Source: Cladobotryum mycophilum
Taxonomy: Eukaryota > Ascomycota > Sordariomycetes > Hypocreales > Hypocreaceae
DNA length: 64,000 nt
Assembly: GCA_036429605.1 (NCBI GenBank)
Contig: CM071591.1
Coordinates: forward strand, 3,782,001-3,846,000
Direction of reading: 5' to 3'
In this document: piece by piece, positions 10,991 through 23,357 of the stretch
Layout: every line of letters starts with the position of its first letter
How positions within the stretch are numbered: position 1 is the stretch's first letter
Program-made: the position numbers and the translations under genes
The notes under the pieces: model-generated
What the model saw: the letters and a program-made list of their open reading frames with translations, nothing else
Databases searched by the model: none
What the model was told of the DNA's origin: nothing

Positions 10991-11452
10991 AAGCTTGTAG
11001 CAATACCTCATGCGTATAGAGAAATCGCATTCCAGTAGAAAACAATGATAAATAATAGGGAATTTCGACGGTGAGATGTGGTCAAGAAAAGGGGAATAAA
11101 CACCCAAAAGTTGAATATAACAGACGACGAAGTACAACACTTAATATTTATTATTCCCCTCAACTCCCATCATTTCCCTCAATTCTCCTCGTTCCTCTTG
11201 ATCTCTGCAATTACTAGGTACTGCTATTTATTGTCTTTACAAATTTGTATCCATTCCACAGCTTCATCATCACCAGTGTGCTTCCTATCTCCTATCTAAT
11301 AGACAACCTTAAAACAAGCTACGATATGGTGATTACCCCCAGTAGAGGAGCCATTAAAATGTAAACTCGTAACGAGCGAACTAGTACAGTGGGCATGTTG
11401 TAATTTTTCCAACCAAGCTGTTAACTAGGGAAATAAACATCAACCTATTAAT

Positions 11453-14400
11453 TTAGCCCGAAACTCCGGCATCTTGTAGCATCTTCACTATATTCGAATC
11501 CCGCCCCCCGGGCATATTCCAGCGCGGTCTTCCCAGAACTATCTACCATCTCAATGTCTATCCCCTCCATCTTCAGTAGTAACCGCGTGGCTTCCCCCTC
11601 TCCCCTTTGGCGGCGTGGTGAAGCGCTGTCTTGCCGGATTTGTCGCGATGATTAATAGCTAGACCCTCAACTCTGAGCAACAACCTTACGTACTGACCTT
11701 CCCCTCCGGGCGGCCGCCATCAGTGGAGTTGTGCCTTCGTTATCTGCCAGATCTACACAGATGCCCTCGGTTGCAAGAAGTTGTTTTACAATATCCTCAT
11801 TATGCCACCTACCCACAGCAGCAAATAGTGGGGTCTTTCCATTCTGATGCTGAAAATTGACGTTGACGTCCCGACGAGAGAGCAGCTTTTCCACGATATT
11901 GGTACGTCCGTTCTGAGCAGCGTCAAAGAGGGGCCAACCGAGCCAGGTGCTACCCACTTGGTTAAAACTTTCAACCGCCAATAGCATCTTGGCTACTGCA
12001 TCATGTCCGTGAGCTACCGCGTGTTGTAGAGGTGACGCATGGTTGTCTTTGTCCGGCGTCTTGACGTCAATACCACTGACTGCTAGGAGCAACGTTACTA
12101 CTGTACTACGGCCGTGGGCTGCCGCGTATGATAAAGCTGACCGACCCTGATTGTCCATCGTATTGGTGTCAATACCACTGACTGCTAGAAGCAATATTAT
12201 TACTTTATCATGGCCATAGGCTGCCGCGTATGATAAAGCTGACCGACCCTGATTGTTCATCGTATTGACGTTAATACCATAGACTGCTAAGAGTAATTTT
12301 ACTACTATATCATGGCCATTGGCTGCCGCGTATGATAAAGCTGACCGACCCTGGTTATCCATCGTATTGACGTCAATACCACTGACTGCTAGGAGCAATA
12401 TTACTATTGTACTACGGCCGTGGGCTGCCGCGTATGATAAAGCTGACCGACCCTGATTGTTTATCGTATTGACGTTAATACCATAGACTGCTAGGAGTAA
12501 CTTTACTACTGTATTATGGCCATTGGCTGTCGTGTATGATAAAGCTGACCGACCCTGGTTATCCATCGTATTGACGTCAATACCACAGACTGCTAAGAGT
12601 AATTTTACTACTATATCATGGCCATTGGCTGCCGCGTATGATAAAGCTGACCGACCCTGGTTATCTATCGTATTGACGTCAATACCACTGACTGCTAGGA
12701 GCAACATTACTACTGTACTACGGCCGTGGGCTGCCGCGTATGATAAAGCTGACCGACCCTGATTGTTTATCGTATTGACGTTAATACCATAGATTGCTAG
12801 GAGTAACTTTACTACTGTATTATGGCCATTGGCTGTCGTGTATGATAAAGCTGACCGACCCTGGTTATCCATCGTATTGACGTTAATACCATAGACTGCT
12901 AGGAGTAACTTTACTACTATATCATGGCCATTGGCTGCCGCGTATGATAAAGCTGACCGACCCTGGTTGTCCGCCGTCTTGACGTCAATACCACTGACTG
13001 CAAGTAATAACCTTAGGATAGTATCATGGCCCTTTTCAGCTGCAAGTGATAAAGCCGACCGACCCAATTTGTCAATTGCATTAATATCAATACTATCCAC
13101 CACCAGTAATAATCTTACTACTGCTTCATGGCCGCCGGCTATCGCGTCTAATAATGGTGTTCTTTGGTTCGAATCCCTCGAATTGACATTGACGTTAATA
13201 GCTGTAAGTAAAGTCTTTACAGTCGAAATATAGCCCTTGCCAGCTGCAAATGATAAAGCTGATTTATTCAGTTTGTTTAATGCATTGACGTCGATGCCAT
13301 CCACTGCTAGTAGTAACCTTACTACTGTGTCATGGCCGCCAGCTGCCGCGCATAACAATGGCGTTCTTTGGTCCGAATCCTTCAGATTGATGTCAAAATC
13401 CCCAGTCTGTAGCAGCATCTTCATTATGTCGGCGGCTCCAACTTCCGCAGCCCGATGAAGAAAAAACATCCGCGTCCTGTTTTTCCACTCACGCTCAAAT
13501 TCATGCGTCTCAATGAGATGTTGAAAGCATAAAGTGTTTCGCGTCTCCATCAACCATAATATAGGCGAGTCATATCTCTGCCTTGGAAGAGTGAAATCCT
13601 TTTCGTATGGCAATTGAAGAGACATGTCTTCTTCAGAAATGCCATTTTCCTGCTGAAGGAGTGCTTTGACGGCTGCTCGATGACCATTCGTTAAGGCTGC
13701 ATATATTGGATATTTGTACCGCTCCCCTCTGACATTGAGTCTGGGGGCATCGCGAGGCAAGTTTCTAATCAGCTCCGCAAACCCGTTCTCCGCGAAAACG
13801 TACACGAAGGTTGCTTCCGGCGTATGACGGCGAGTATCGAATTGCGCAAATAAGCTATCCAGATGGATCCAAGCTTTGCGATCAAATGCCGTCAAGAACT
13901 CGCTTTGCGGCACTTGGCTTGCGGCACAATTTGCATGATGGAGGACGGATTGCGCCGCGTATTCGAGAAAAGGATAATCTTCAGACGCTTTACGTCGCAA
14001 ATTCTTTCCTTCTTGACTAGATGCCTTTGGAAGCTGCGAATTTTGGAGGACAACAGTCGGTATGTGGGTTGCCATGTAGGTATAGCAGCATTTCTTTAGT
14101 TGATCGTGGCTCCAAGTCTCAAGATTCTCCCCAATTTCTGGCCAAAGCTGGCGGATGCCGTCGTCTTTGACGAGAAAGTCCCTCACAGATTCATGGATGA
14201 ACTGAACCGTCTTTTGCTTTGATTTGATGACCTCAGCAAGTCCTTTAGAGGAACTCAGAACAAAAAGTTCCAAAATAGACTCGGGGAAGTTTTCAGGATC
14301 CCAAGTCAGATTTTCGGGTTCCGGGTTCAGTCCAGACACCAGAGCGTAATAGAACTCTTTCTGATTTAACGGTCGCTTGGCAAATAGTATCCATGAGATG

Positions 14401-16496
14401 CAAAGGAGAAGATCGTCCATATTCTCGTGATCCCTCGTCAAGATGTCTTTGAATAGGTCGCCTAATTTTTCAGGTATCGCTGCGAGTCTTTGCTTGACAG
14501 CAAACATGCGGCCCCTTTGAAACTCCCGGTTGAGAATGTCGATGACCAGAACAACCCAAAGGAAAATTCCGGATGCCTTCTCAAGAATTTGGGCTTTGAC
14601 TTGCTCAGCCGCTTTGCCCTTTCCAGCTTTCAGACTGCGACGGACATATTTTTCTAAATCCTCCGCATGACCAAGTTGGCTCTCCAAAATCAGCTTTTTG
14701 CCATTTCGAATGTCAATGTAGGGATAATGACGACTCGAGAAGCAGATATAGAGCTTGATACCCTCTTCGACAGCAACATCTCCAAGGTCCTCAAGAAATT
14801 CTATCATGGACTGAATCTGCTCTTCATTGCACTCATCTAAGGCATCAATGAAGCAAGTCAAAGTGCGCTGTCCAAGACGTTTGACAGCTGCAGAAAATAT
14901 TGCTTGGAGACTTTCAATATCCCAAGCAGGATTGGCATTCTCATCAGCAAGAGAAGGAAAAAAGTCATCAAGGAGATCTTGAAGATCTGGTAGTTTTTCA
15001 ATCAACTGGAATACCAAGGATCGCATCATCCCCAGTGTTGTCTTCTCCAAATCGGCTCCTCTAGCATTGAAGAAGAAGGCAATCGTCACAGTGCCTTCTG
15101 CAAGCGTCCTCGCGCGTGTGTAGGCAAATTTCATCAAGGTAGACTTGCCAGCTCCAGGCTTCCCATTAATCCATAAGAATCCATGGTGCTCCGTATATTT
15201 GCTTGTGTCTAACCAATCAACGTAGTCGGTATGTTTAAGGAACCACTTGCATGTTTCGGCGTACGCAGCCTTGATGCCTTGGTGCCTAGAATCTATCAGT
15301 TCGAATTTAAGAGAGTTGATCAACTGTTCCCGGCGGCTTCGAATTTGGTCTTCATCCAGAGTTGAACGAGCTTGGCCCGGGATGTTATGCGACTGATCTT
15401 GCATGTCTGTCTCAGATCGTGTCGAAAGAGGAGACGAGCCGGTCGTTTCGCCGACTGGTATTATCGAAAGTAACTCCTTCGTATAGGCTGCTGCCACTGC
15501 TGCCGCGTATGGTTGCCATTGCTTTAGTTTGTGGGAATCTGAATAGTCACAAATTCCACGGATGACTAGACAAGGGAAGTGGTCCATGAGCCCCGCTGCT
15601 TCCATCTCAAAGCATATGATGTCTAAATCCTTAGCAATCTGATCCCGTCTCTTGCTATCCTTCATCACCACATTCCCAGAAGCGATATTACCATAGTGAA
15701 TCCTTGGATCAGTGTCTTGCCTCCTCTGCCGCTGAGCTAGTTTGGATATATCGCAATTGCTGCAGGTATTGCTCTCTCTAACATATTCGCCCGTACTCCC
15801 TTCGATATGATCGTATGAACTTTGAAAGAGCCAATCATAAATAGCCCCAGGATGTCTGAAGTCATTCATTTGAGGATGATTCCTAAGTGTATGGGAGAGA
15901 ATCTCAGGCACTTTGGTGGCCCGCATTCTATGTTCTGCTCTCAACGTGTTGACCGCAGACAGGAGAACATTTGGAGGGCTTCGGTGTATGCTTGTCCGCT
16001 GGAACATATCATTGGGAAGAACTTTTCCCATATCATGCTGTATGATGTTGATGCCGACGACGATGTCACCGAGCCTGACATCAGTCTTGCCTGGGGCGCC
16101 ACCGCCAATTCCAACCATGAGGCCGATTTGAACGGAAGGGAAACTCCTTCGCATGTTGCGTCCCACAACAGCCGCATCGTTCGTCCCGTACTTAGGTAGG
16201 CAGGTAAGAACAACATTATGTTTGCCTATACTACCCGTGGTGTATATGTTGTCATCGTCGGCGCAGGTAGGCGGGCGTTCGTGAATGTGATCGAGCATTG
16301 CTCTAGCCACTGTCATCTCGATGGGGAGCGCGCAGATCCAACCGACAGTGTATTTTTTCGCCGGCAGTGTAATATTTATGTCCTCGTGCCCATGATACAC
16401 ATGTTCTTCATTCGGGATATGTGTTCTTTGTCGCTTCGGGATGTTGCTTGACGCCCCATCATCCCAATCGTCAAACCGTCGCTTGTCGCCGTTCAT
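11453..16496 (-). CDS. NLR-like protein: PNP/UDP phosphorylase, NACHT, ankyrin repeats
   Basis: One long exon from the ATG at 16496. Residues about 49-345 form a nucleoside phosphorylase domain: YTVGWICALPIE at the start, GIGGGAPGKTDVRLGDIVVG, then FEMEAAGLMDHFPCLVIRG with the family's glutamate and GICDYSDSH. A NACHT/P-loop NTPase follows, with Walker A GKPGAGKST near residue 450 and Walker B CFIDALDEC near 550. A winged-helix-like region comes next, then ankyrin repeats from about residue 910 to the end, nine of them nearly identical. The architecture is that of fungal NLRs, used in self/non-self recognition and immunity. Related PNP domains on NLR-like proteins have been reported to destroy ATP when triggered. 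As written, the frame stops at 11667 (1,609 residues). Three G/C-run indels (near 11701, 11594-11605 and 11504-11509) hide more ankyrin sequence that would end VKMLQDAGVSG at 11453. An NLS-like PKRQR lies at residues 20-24. Confidence 0.93.
12052..12969 (-). repeat. Nine tandem 102-bp ankyrin repeats, 306-bp higher-order period
   Basis: The string gctgaccgaccctg recurs every 102 bp from about 12136 to 12952, nine times. Each unit encodes a 34-residue ankyrin repeat with core DNQGRSALSYAAANGHD. Unit types recur in the order NGHDIVV, NGHNTVV, HGRSTVV in units 1-3 and 4-6. Units 7-9 have the same order except that the middle one reads YGHDKVI. This implies a three-repeat (306-bp) block that was itself duplicated. 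Confidence 0.93.
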
Positions 16497-17209
16497 GTCG
16501 AAAACAAAGAACCCTGCCGGTAGACGTAGAATGAACTACACGGCAAGAACTATAAAAATATGAGAAATAGAGAGAAATCACAGGAATCAAGGGCAGCGCG
16601 AGGAATCGAGATCAATGTGAAAAGTCGAGGGCAATGAAGGGAATAGTCAGGAATAGCAATACCCAAAAAGCAGGACAGTCAAGCCTCCCATCCGGCAGGT
16701 GCCCAGCGACCACCTGGGCTGTAGCTACTCTCCCAATTGCCCTGCCATCCTGCCAATAAAATCCACTTCAAGCAAGCATTGTCATTGGACGATGGGCGGC
16801 CGCCTTGGTCGCCTGCCAAGTCACCAAAAAAGCATCCAATGCGAATACAGAGAATCCCTGATGCGTCAACCCAGCTGAACCAGAGTGCTGCGGCATTCTA
16901 TACTGCGCCCCGGGCATCCCCCCAGGCGTACCGGAAGGGATTTTCTTTGGAAGCCCACATGTTGAGGTGAACCATCACAACCGAAAGTGGCAGTGTCATG
17001 CATACATGGGCATCGACATAATTCGTAAATTAGGTATCTTTTGACGCCTGAGTCAATCCCAAGATCAACCAGAAATTCAAGACTCCCAAACTCCATCCAG
17101 TCGTTCCCATATCATAAACTACATGCCATCTTCAAGATCAATATGCATGAAATATTCATTTAACCCAAGCCTAACCGCCAACGCCAGTCAATAATTCCAT
17201 CTTTCCCAT
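16497..17209. other. NLR promoter region
   Basis: About 700 bp upstream of the NLR and downstream of the OPT gene. No open frame of note. The part at 16550-16680 is purine-rich on the plus strand. Nothing else recognised. Confidence 0.5.
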
Positions 17210-19771
17210 TTATGGCCACTGCTTTGGTCCAATTGTCTCGCCAAGGGGGATTATTCTAGAGATTGCCCTCTCATCAAAGTCCATTGTGTGGACAGCGCCG
17301 TCATTTCCCCACCACTTTGGCCCATCATTGCCCGTCAGATACAATGTGAAGAATATGAGAAGAGTGCAGATAATAAGCCCGCAGTCCAGTGCCGCCGAGG
17401 TGATGTAGTTGTACTGCAACCACCAGCCGGTATACCGACGTCTGATGTAATAGTTGAAGACGATACCAGCCACACACCAGCAGAGGTAGATGTTGACAGT
17501 TGCGGGAGGCAGCAAACCAGTGCCACCAAAGATAACGGGAGTGCTGACATAACGCCAAAACGACTTGGGCCAACGGCGGGCAAAGAGCCAGGTAGCAATA
17601 GGCGTGATGGCACCAACAAGCCAAAACCATTGCAAAGACGAGTAGATGGCACCATGGTTGAAGATTCGAGCAGGACCAATGGCTCCCCAGATAATGGAAG
17701 CAGTGTAGAAGACGCGGCCACCAGGGCAGGTGTAGTTATTTGCTTGGTCGGGGTCACAGACATTAGGAATATGGCCCAAAGCCCAGTTCATGACGCAAAT
17801 CTGCACGATGGCAGACCATACAGAAGCAACGAGCTGAGACGTGAACATGACACGAGGGGGGACCTTCATATAATGACCGAGCTTAAGATCCTGGGCAAAG
17901 TAGAGAGCCTGCGACATGGTGACGTATCCATAGTTCTTGAACATCATCATGGCAATAGGTCGACCAGGGACCATGTAACCAATGATGAATTCGGTCAGGA
18001 CGTTGAGGCCAAGCTGGATGTTGGTGATGGCCTGGACGATACCGATGGGAATGAGCCACACAATAGGAAGAAGCAAGCAGACTAGATAGGCCCAGATAGG
18101 AAATCCGGTATCCCAGCCAGCGACAACACCAATGGAAATGGCAACCATACCAATGAACAAGGCTATAAGATTAATGTCAGTCTAAAACAATATTAATGGG
18201 TTCAGGGATGTTACATACCAGCGTACCACCAGTCCTCGGCATCACGATACTTCTTCATCAATCGCATGTGAACATCGTCCTCTTGGTGGCGGGCGAGCTT
18301 GAACTGTGACCAGATTTCCTTTCCATGGTAGAGTGCGACGTGAATAAGAACCGCAGAAACAGCAGCAAAGGAGAGACCGTATGCCAGAGCAAACTGTGTC
18401 GGGAGGAAGAGAGGTGAGTATTCATGGTAAGCAGTCTCGTTGAGACGGAAATCGTCACCCAGGATACGAGAGACATTATAGATTTTGCCCATGTTGTCAT
18501 ATGACTCTGACGATTGAACAGGGAAGTAGTCCGAGTACCAAGTGCCTGAAAAATGGATGCCCATGGAGAGGACGACGAAGAAGACGACGATGCCACCGAG
18601 AACGTTTGCAATTGCATGGAAGGGCGGGATGAGAGGTGAACCGAGGAATCCACTGTAGACCGACCAATCGAACGACATAGGCATGAGACCATAACCGTGA
18701 GCGGCGCCAAAGAGCTTGTTGGCAACAACATTGTTCGGTGCAAGCCAGCAGATCCAGGCAAAGGTAGAGAGGCCCTTGAAGATCCATCCTGGGAACCAGT
18801 ACCAAATGAAGGCTCCGGAGCCGATGATGAGGAACAGCTTGTAACGTCCAACAGACCAGCCGTTGGTCTTGGTGGGATCCGAGGTGGAATGGTCGTGCAA
18901 GCTGTAGAACAAAGCGCAGTTAACAAGGTCGGCAGGCCAAATCATAGCAGCAGGCCAGACCAAAAATCGACGTGCCAAGCCAGCCAGTCCGTAACCGGTG
19001 CAGAGTGTGGTTATGCCGAAGAGGATCTGGAATGCCCAACCAAAGTCTTGTTTGTAAAAGAGCTTCTGAGCCAGCAGAACATCTGTCGCATACAAGACTC
19101 CACCTCCATAAGCAGCCTATGTATAGTTAGCATAAGGAAAGAAGATGTATAAGATGCAACTTACATTGGACATGGCGACAATAATGACATGCTCCTTGTA
19201 GTTGAATTTGCCGGGTCGAAGATTGAATTCGATACCAAAGACCTTGAATACCTTGTCTGGCATGATCAAATCCCACCCCAGACCGATGGGATAGGCAATA
19301 AGCTGAACGACATAGGTTGTTATCGCGACACTAGGATTGCGCAATGAGAAAAGCATGTTGACTCCAGAGCCGATGGTGCAAAGGATCAAACCAATAACCC
19401 AGGCTCGGATAGTATTGACAGGAACATCGATATCGTAGTTTCGGACAACCGCTCGCACCTAGTCGCACATGATCAATCAGTCATCGAATTACATATACAC
19501 ACCGACCCAGTGAGTATACCTCAGGATATGGACTATTATCCTCCATCAGGGCATGCTCAATCTCTATGCCCTTCTCTGCATTGCCGGTCGCGATGGCAGC
19601 ATCGACATCGTTTAAATCATCGAGAGGAAGGTTTGGATCAAACTTGTGCGCTTTTTCAAACTGCTGGAGATGCTGAAGATGATTGATACCCGAAGCGTCG
19701 GCATCAAAGGGGCCTGGCATTGGCGTTATGTCTTCCGCCTCGCGGCGCTTGCGAAAGATGGAGGGCAGCAT
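17210..19771 (-). CDS. Small oligopeptide transporter, OPT family (798 aa)
   Basis: Four exons on the minus strand: 19771-19520, 19458-19165, 19116-18219 and 18162-17210. Intron lengths are 61, 48 and 56 nt, all in frame, giving 798 residues. OPT hallmarks are present: the N-terminal SPYPEVRAVV motif (split by intron 1), RPGKFNYKEHVIIVAMSN, HYMKVPPRVMF corresponding to the KIPPR motif, and DAEDWWYAG. The sequence is highly hydrophobic with at least a dozen membrane segments and a cytosolic N-terminus of about 85 residues. The family imports tetra- and pentapeptides or glutathione, coupled to protons, at the plasma membrane. Substrate choice cannot be read from sequence. Confidence 0.95.
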
Positions 19772-22344
19772 GGCGATGGTATAGCGACCCTCTGTCGCTC
19801 TGTCTGCGGTTGTCGTCGTTACAAGGATGGTTTTTTTATTGTCGTCGCCTCCGTCGCCACGGTATGGTCGTCGAACAAGTCGAACGAGACCGGTTCGAGT
19901 CGAGTCGAATCGAATCGAACGGTTTTTACTCTCACAGTAGAACTGAGGAAGTTATGGAATTGACTCTGAAGAGTGTGAGAAAAGAGATAGTAGAAGGCGA
20001 AAGAGGAGTGCGGCGCCGGACCAGCCCACCAAAGAGAAGATGGATGGGAGGCTTCTCAGCTAACAATTACCCCATGGACCTTGGCTGTGATACAGCAGCA
20101 CAGTATGGAGTATGTGCATGCCCCCAGCCCCCAGCTCCGGGGCCCTGGCTTTTGGGGCCTTTGGGGTCCTCTCTATTGCCCGTCGAACCCCTCCAAGGTT
20201 TTCGATAACGTGGGTGCTGGAGGCCCATGTCGCACAGTGCCAGGGTAGCAATCAGCTCGGTGGACTCCATTGTCGTCCACCATGTGCCAAAGAGAGACAT
20301 GCCATCCATTGACACTCGGCATCGCGCGGCGCAGAAGAGAGCGAAGAAGTGAGTGCCTGTCAGCAACAGAAGAGTCCCAGAAGATGGTAGGGAAGATTGT
20401 GACGCTACGGCTGCGTCGAGTTCTAGTGGACTTAACCTTCTAGATTCAGCTAAAGACCAGGTGCGAAACGCCTACCTTCCTGAACAAGGATAGACCGATG
20501 AGTGTGGCTGCTTTTGTACGGTAAGAGATGCATGAGATGCACGGAGTACATCAAGATAAGGATCCAGGGCATCATTTTGCCGCAGTGAGGCGTGCCGTTT
20601 GAAGCGAGCCATCTTGTATTCGCGTATTAAAATAGTTATGACCATATACAAGACAAAATGCATCTGTTGAAGACACTCGGATGGACATGTTCTCCATATC
20701 TCTCGAGAATCTCACCATCACAGGCATCATATCTGGAATGAACCCACATGCTTGTGATAGGTTGAGCAGTTAACGAAGAAGAACTTCGGCTGCATGTTCT
20801 CTACAAGTGTCCGGCCAATAAGAACGCCACAAGTGCTGACCTGGATGCCCTTATCTCTTCCTTCGATGGCGTAACCCTTTGCCTACTCTTGGCCATCGAT
20901 GCTGACCGTCACCCATAAAAGGCCCTGACCAACATCATTTTGCTAAGAAATGAGAACCATGAGGGCTCTGAAATAACATGCTGCAGCGTTCTACACCTTT
21001 ACAAATATTCATTACAATTATCTCAACCACGTTAGCACACAACTGCCGTCTAGCAGCCCTAAAGATCTCAAAGGACCCGTATCTAGTGTACCGTGTGGGT
21101 AATTCTCAACGTACAGTGCCATGGTCGGCCGCTAGGTTCATTCGTTGAACCGGGCATAGCGGCTTCAGAAGAGTTTTTGCCCGGGCTGGCTTGTTCCCCA
21201 GATCATGCACAGGCGGGTAGATGCTGTAAGTGGCCTTTACGACCCTGGTGCAGAACCTTTGACCAGCCCCTATGGGAGTTTCTACTTGTAGTATTCGCAG
21301 TTGAATCGCTATTATCTTTTTGTGGTTGTATCGTGATAGTATTCATACTATAGAGAACCAGCTTCAGATATAGGTCTATATGCAAAGCATCCATCAAGCT
21401 CACAAGCACCCTGATGAACATACTACTTTGCCATCCATGCTCCACCAACAGCGGCAGCTTGCTTACGCCTGAACTGCACCGTGCTCCGCTTCGCCACTGG
21501 AAAAGGCGCTGGAACTTTTGAACGCGCTGCGCAAACCCGACAGAAGTTCCTGCAAAGGTTCCTCTATAAAACCCGAGAACAAACTCCATTCCATTGGCAC
21601 TTTTGTGCCCCGGAGAGTCCTCTCGGCCTTTTCCATTCTGTGAAACGTTCGATCTCGCCCAACATGCATATGCCGAGGATTTCGGGTCCTTTCAACAATA
21701 GACGCCCCGGAACATATAACAGTTGCATTACAGTTTTGCCAGCAGCAAACTGGGGAATGAAACCGGGGATGTTGGACCAAGCTCATCATTTTGGTCATCC
21801 CGCCGCTGTATCCGCATCCTCAGCCTTATTGACAACTCTAACTCCATCATTCCATCACTCTGAATCGTATAATTACTTCCTTTTATCCAACAGCGTTTTG
21901 TCACATTTTTAAACGCAGTGCCCATATTAGCTCATTACGACTCTACTCGGCCAATAACCCAGAATAGGTACCGGGAGCCACATCGGCCAGCATCCCAACC
22001 TGGCCGTTTCCCCCGTGAAATATTAACCTCTACGACCCGAACATGGGGCTACGTATATGGTGCAGGCATATATCTACCGGACACCCCCCAGACATGTGCT
22101 TGGGATCGGCACCATGATGGCTTCCCCGCATAGCCAAAAGTAGATATTACATAAATAGAATCCCCGACTTTAGATGGCCTGAGTGTAACGCAATAAACGA
22201 TGAACGTGGGCCAGTTGGGTAGATCATGCCTTATTGTGGTCTTGTAAGCATCATCTACGGAGTTGAACGAATGCGTGCGTTGTCAAATGGTCTTCAAGGG
22301 AGCCTCATCGGACAACCTACGTCCGAACCCCATCAAATCTAGGT
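19772..22344. other. Intergenic, 2.6 kb
   Basis: Contains the OPT promoter, including a run of cgagtcgaatcgaatcg near 19890-19920. Open frames of 60-140 codons occur on both strands but overlap each other and show no recognisable motif. I see no supported gene. Confidence 0.5.
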
Positions 22345-23357
22345 TTATAGCGGATTCAGTTTTGCAACATGACCAACAGATATATCCCATACTGTTCGCC
22401 GCCCATAGGTTACTTTATTCCACTCCTCCGTGGCCATGACACCCTTGGCGTACTCCCACACCGGGACTGTAACAATATCATCCCTCTCCATGTCCATCAA
22501 CCGAGCAGCCAGGGCAGTTGCATGCGCATCCAAAATAGTTGGGTAGTCTCCAAAGATCCACGTCTTTCCGTCGTCATTATACTCGATGAGAATATCCTCC
22601 AAATCTTGCATCAAGTCTCTAGCTTGCTCTTCTACCAGCTCTATGTTGTCTGGTTCAAGAGTTCGGCTATGAGTTGTATCATGACTATCAGGTGACACCA
22701 AGCTGTCAATAATGATCTCGTGACAAATACTTGCGAGAACGACTTACAATACACTCTTAATCTCTAAAGCCCGCCGATGGTTTTCAGAGAGATCTGGGTT
22801 TTCCAGTAATGCGGCAGCTTGATTAGGGATTCCGATCCCATGCTTTCTTGTTTCGGGGCCTATTGACAGTGCCATGGCGTGAAAGCTGTAGAGCTTCTCC
22901 ATAAGGCGCAGGATAATATCTTTGTACTCCTCTGGAAGGAGTTCTGGTTGCCTTTGACACAGCCACCGGGCAATATCATGACTATCGTCGAGTGATGGTG
23001 ATGATGCAGAAGTCAATGAGGGCACCTGGTCCGGTTCAGTACACAGTCACCAAGTATCACATCTGAGTGAGAAAATTCCAACTTCACGGCTACCCATAAG
23101 CGGTACCATGATATAGGGATGGAAACTTATGAAACAGAATAGACGAGCCCACTAACCTGTCCTTTCTTGTTGATCAGCGTGAGATACTCTTCCGAGAAAT
23201 TCTCCTCCCGATGCAAATTAACGAGCTTAATCTGAAGTCTCGGTGCCGTCTGAGGATTCAACTTCTGTCCCAACACGAATCCAAATCGCGCCATTAAGGA
23301 GTAAAGCGAGAACGGGAAATAGTGCAACGTGTAGACGACGTCATCCTGGCGCGCCAT
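22345..23357 (-). CDS. Glutathione S-transferase-like protein (278 aa)
   Basis: Three exons on the minus strand: 23357-23157, 23025-22748 and 22702-22345. The frame is kept throughout. I start at the ATG at 23357, which sits in a good context (tccaccATGG). The first exon gives a thioredoxin-like GST N-domain: YTLHYFPFSLYSLMARFGF, then LVNLHREENFSEEYLTLINKKGQVPSLTS with the cis-proline VPSL. Exons 2-3 form the helical C-domain (HDIARWLCQRQPELLP and later WIFGDYPTILDAHATALAARL). In this family the protein conjugates glutathione to electrophiles or acts as a thiol transferase. The physiological substrate is unknown. It lies 2.6 kb from the OPT transporter on the same strand. A joint role is possible but not shown. 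Confidence 0.88.

Noticed and set aside
17288..18085. 265-codon open frame on the plus strand
   Set aside because: It is antisense to the last OPT exon and shows no domain or signal, so it was taken as a shadow.
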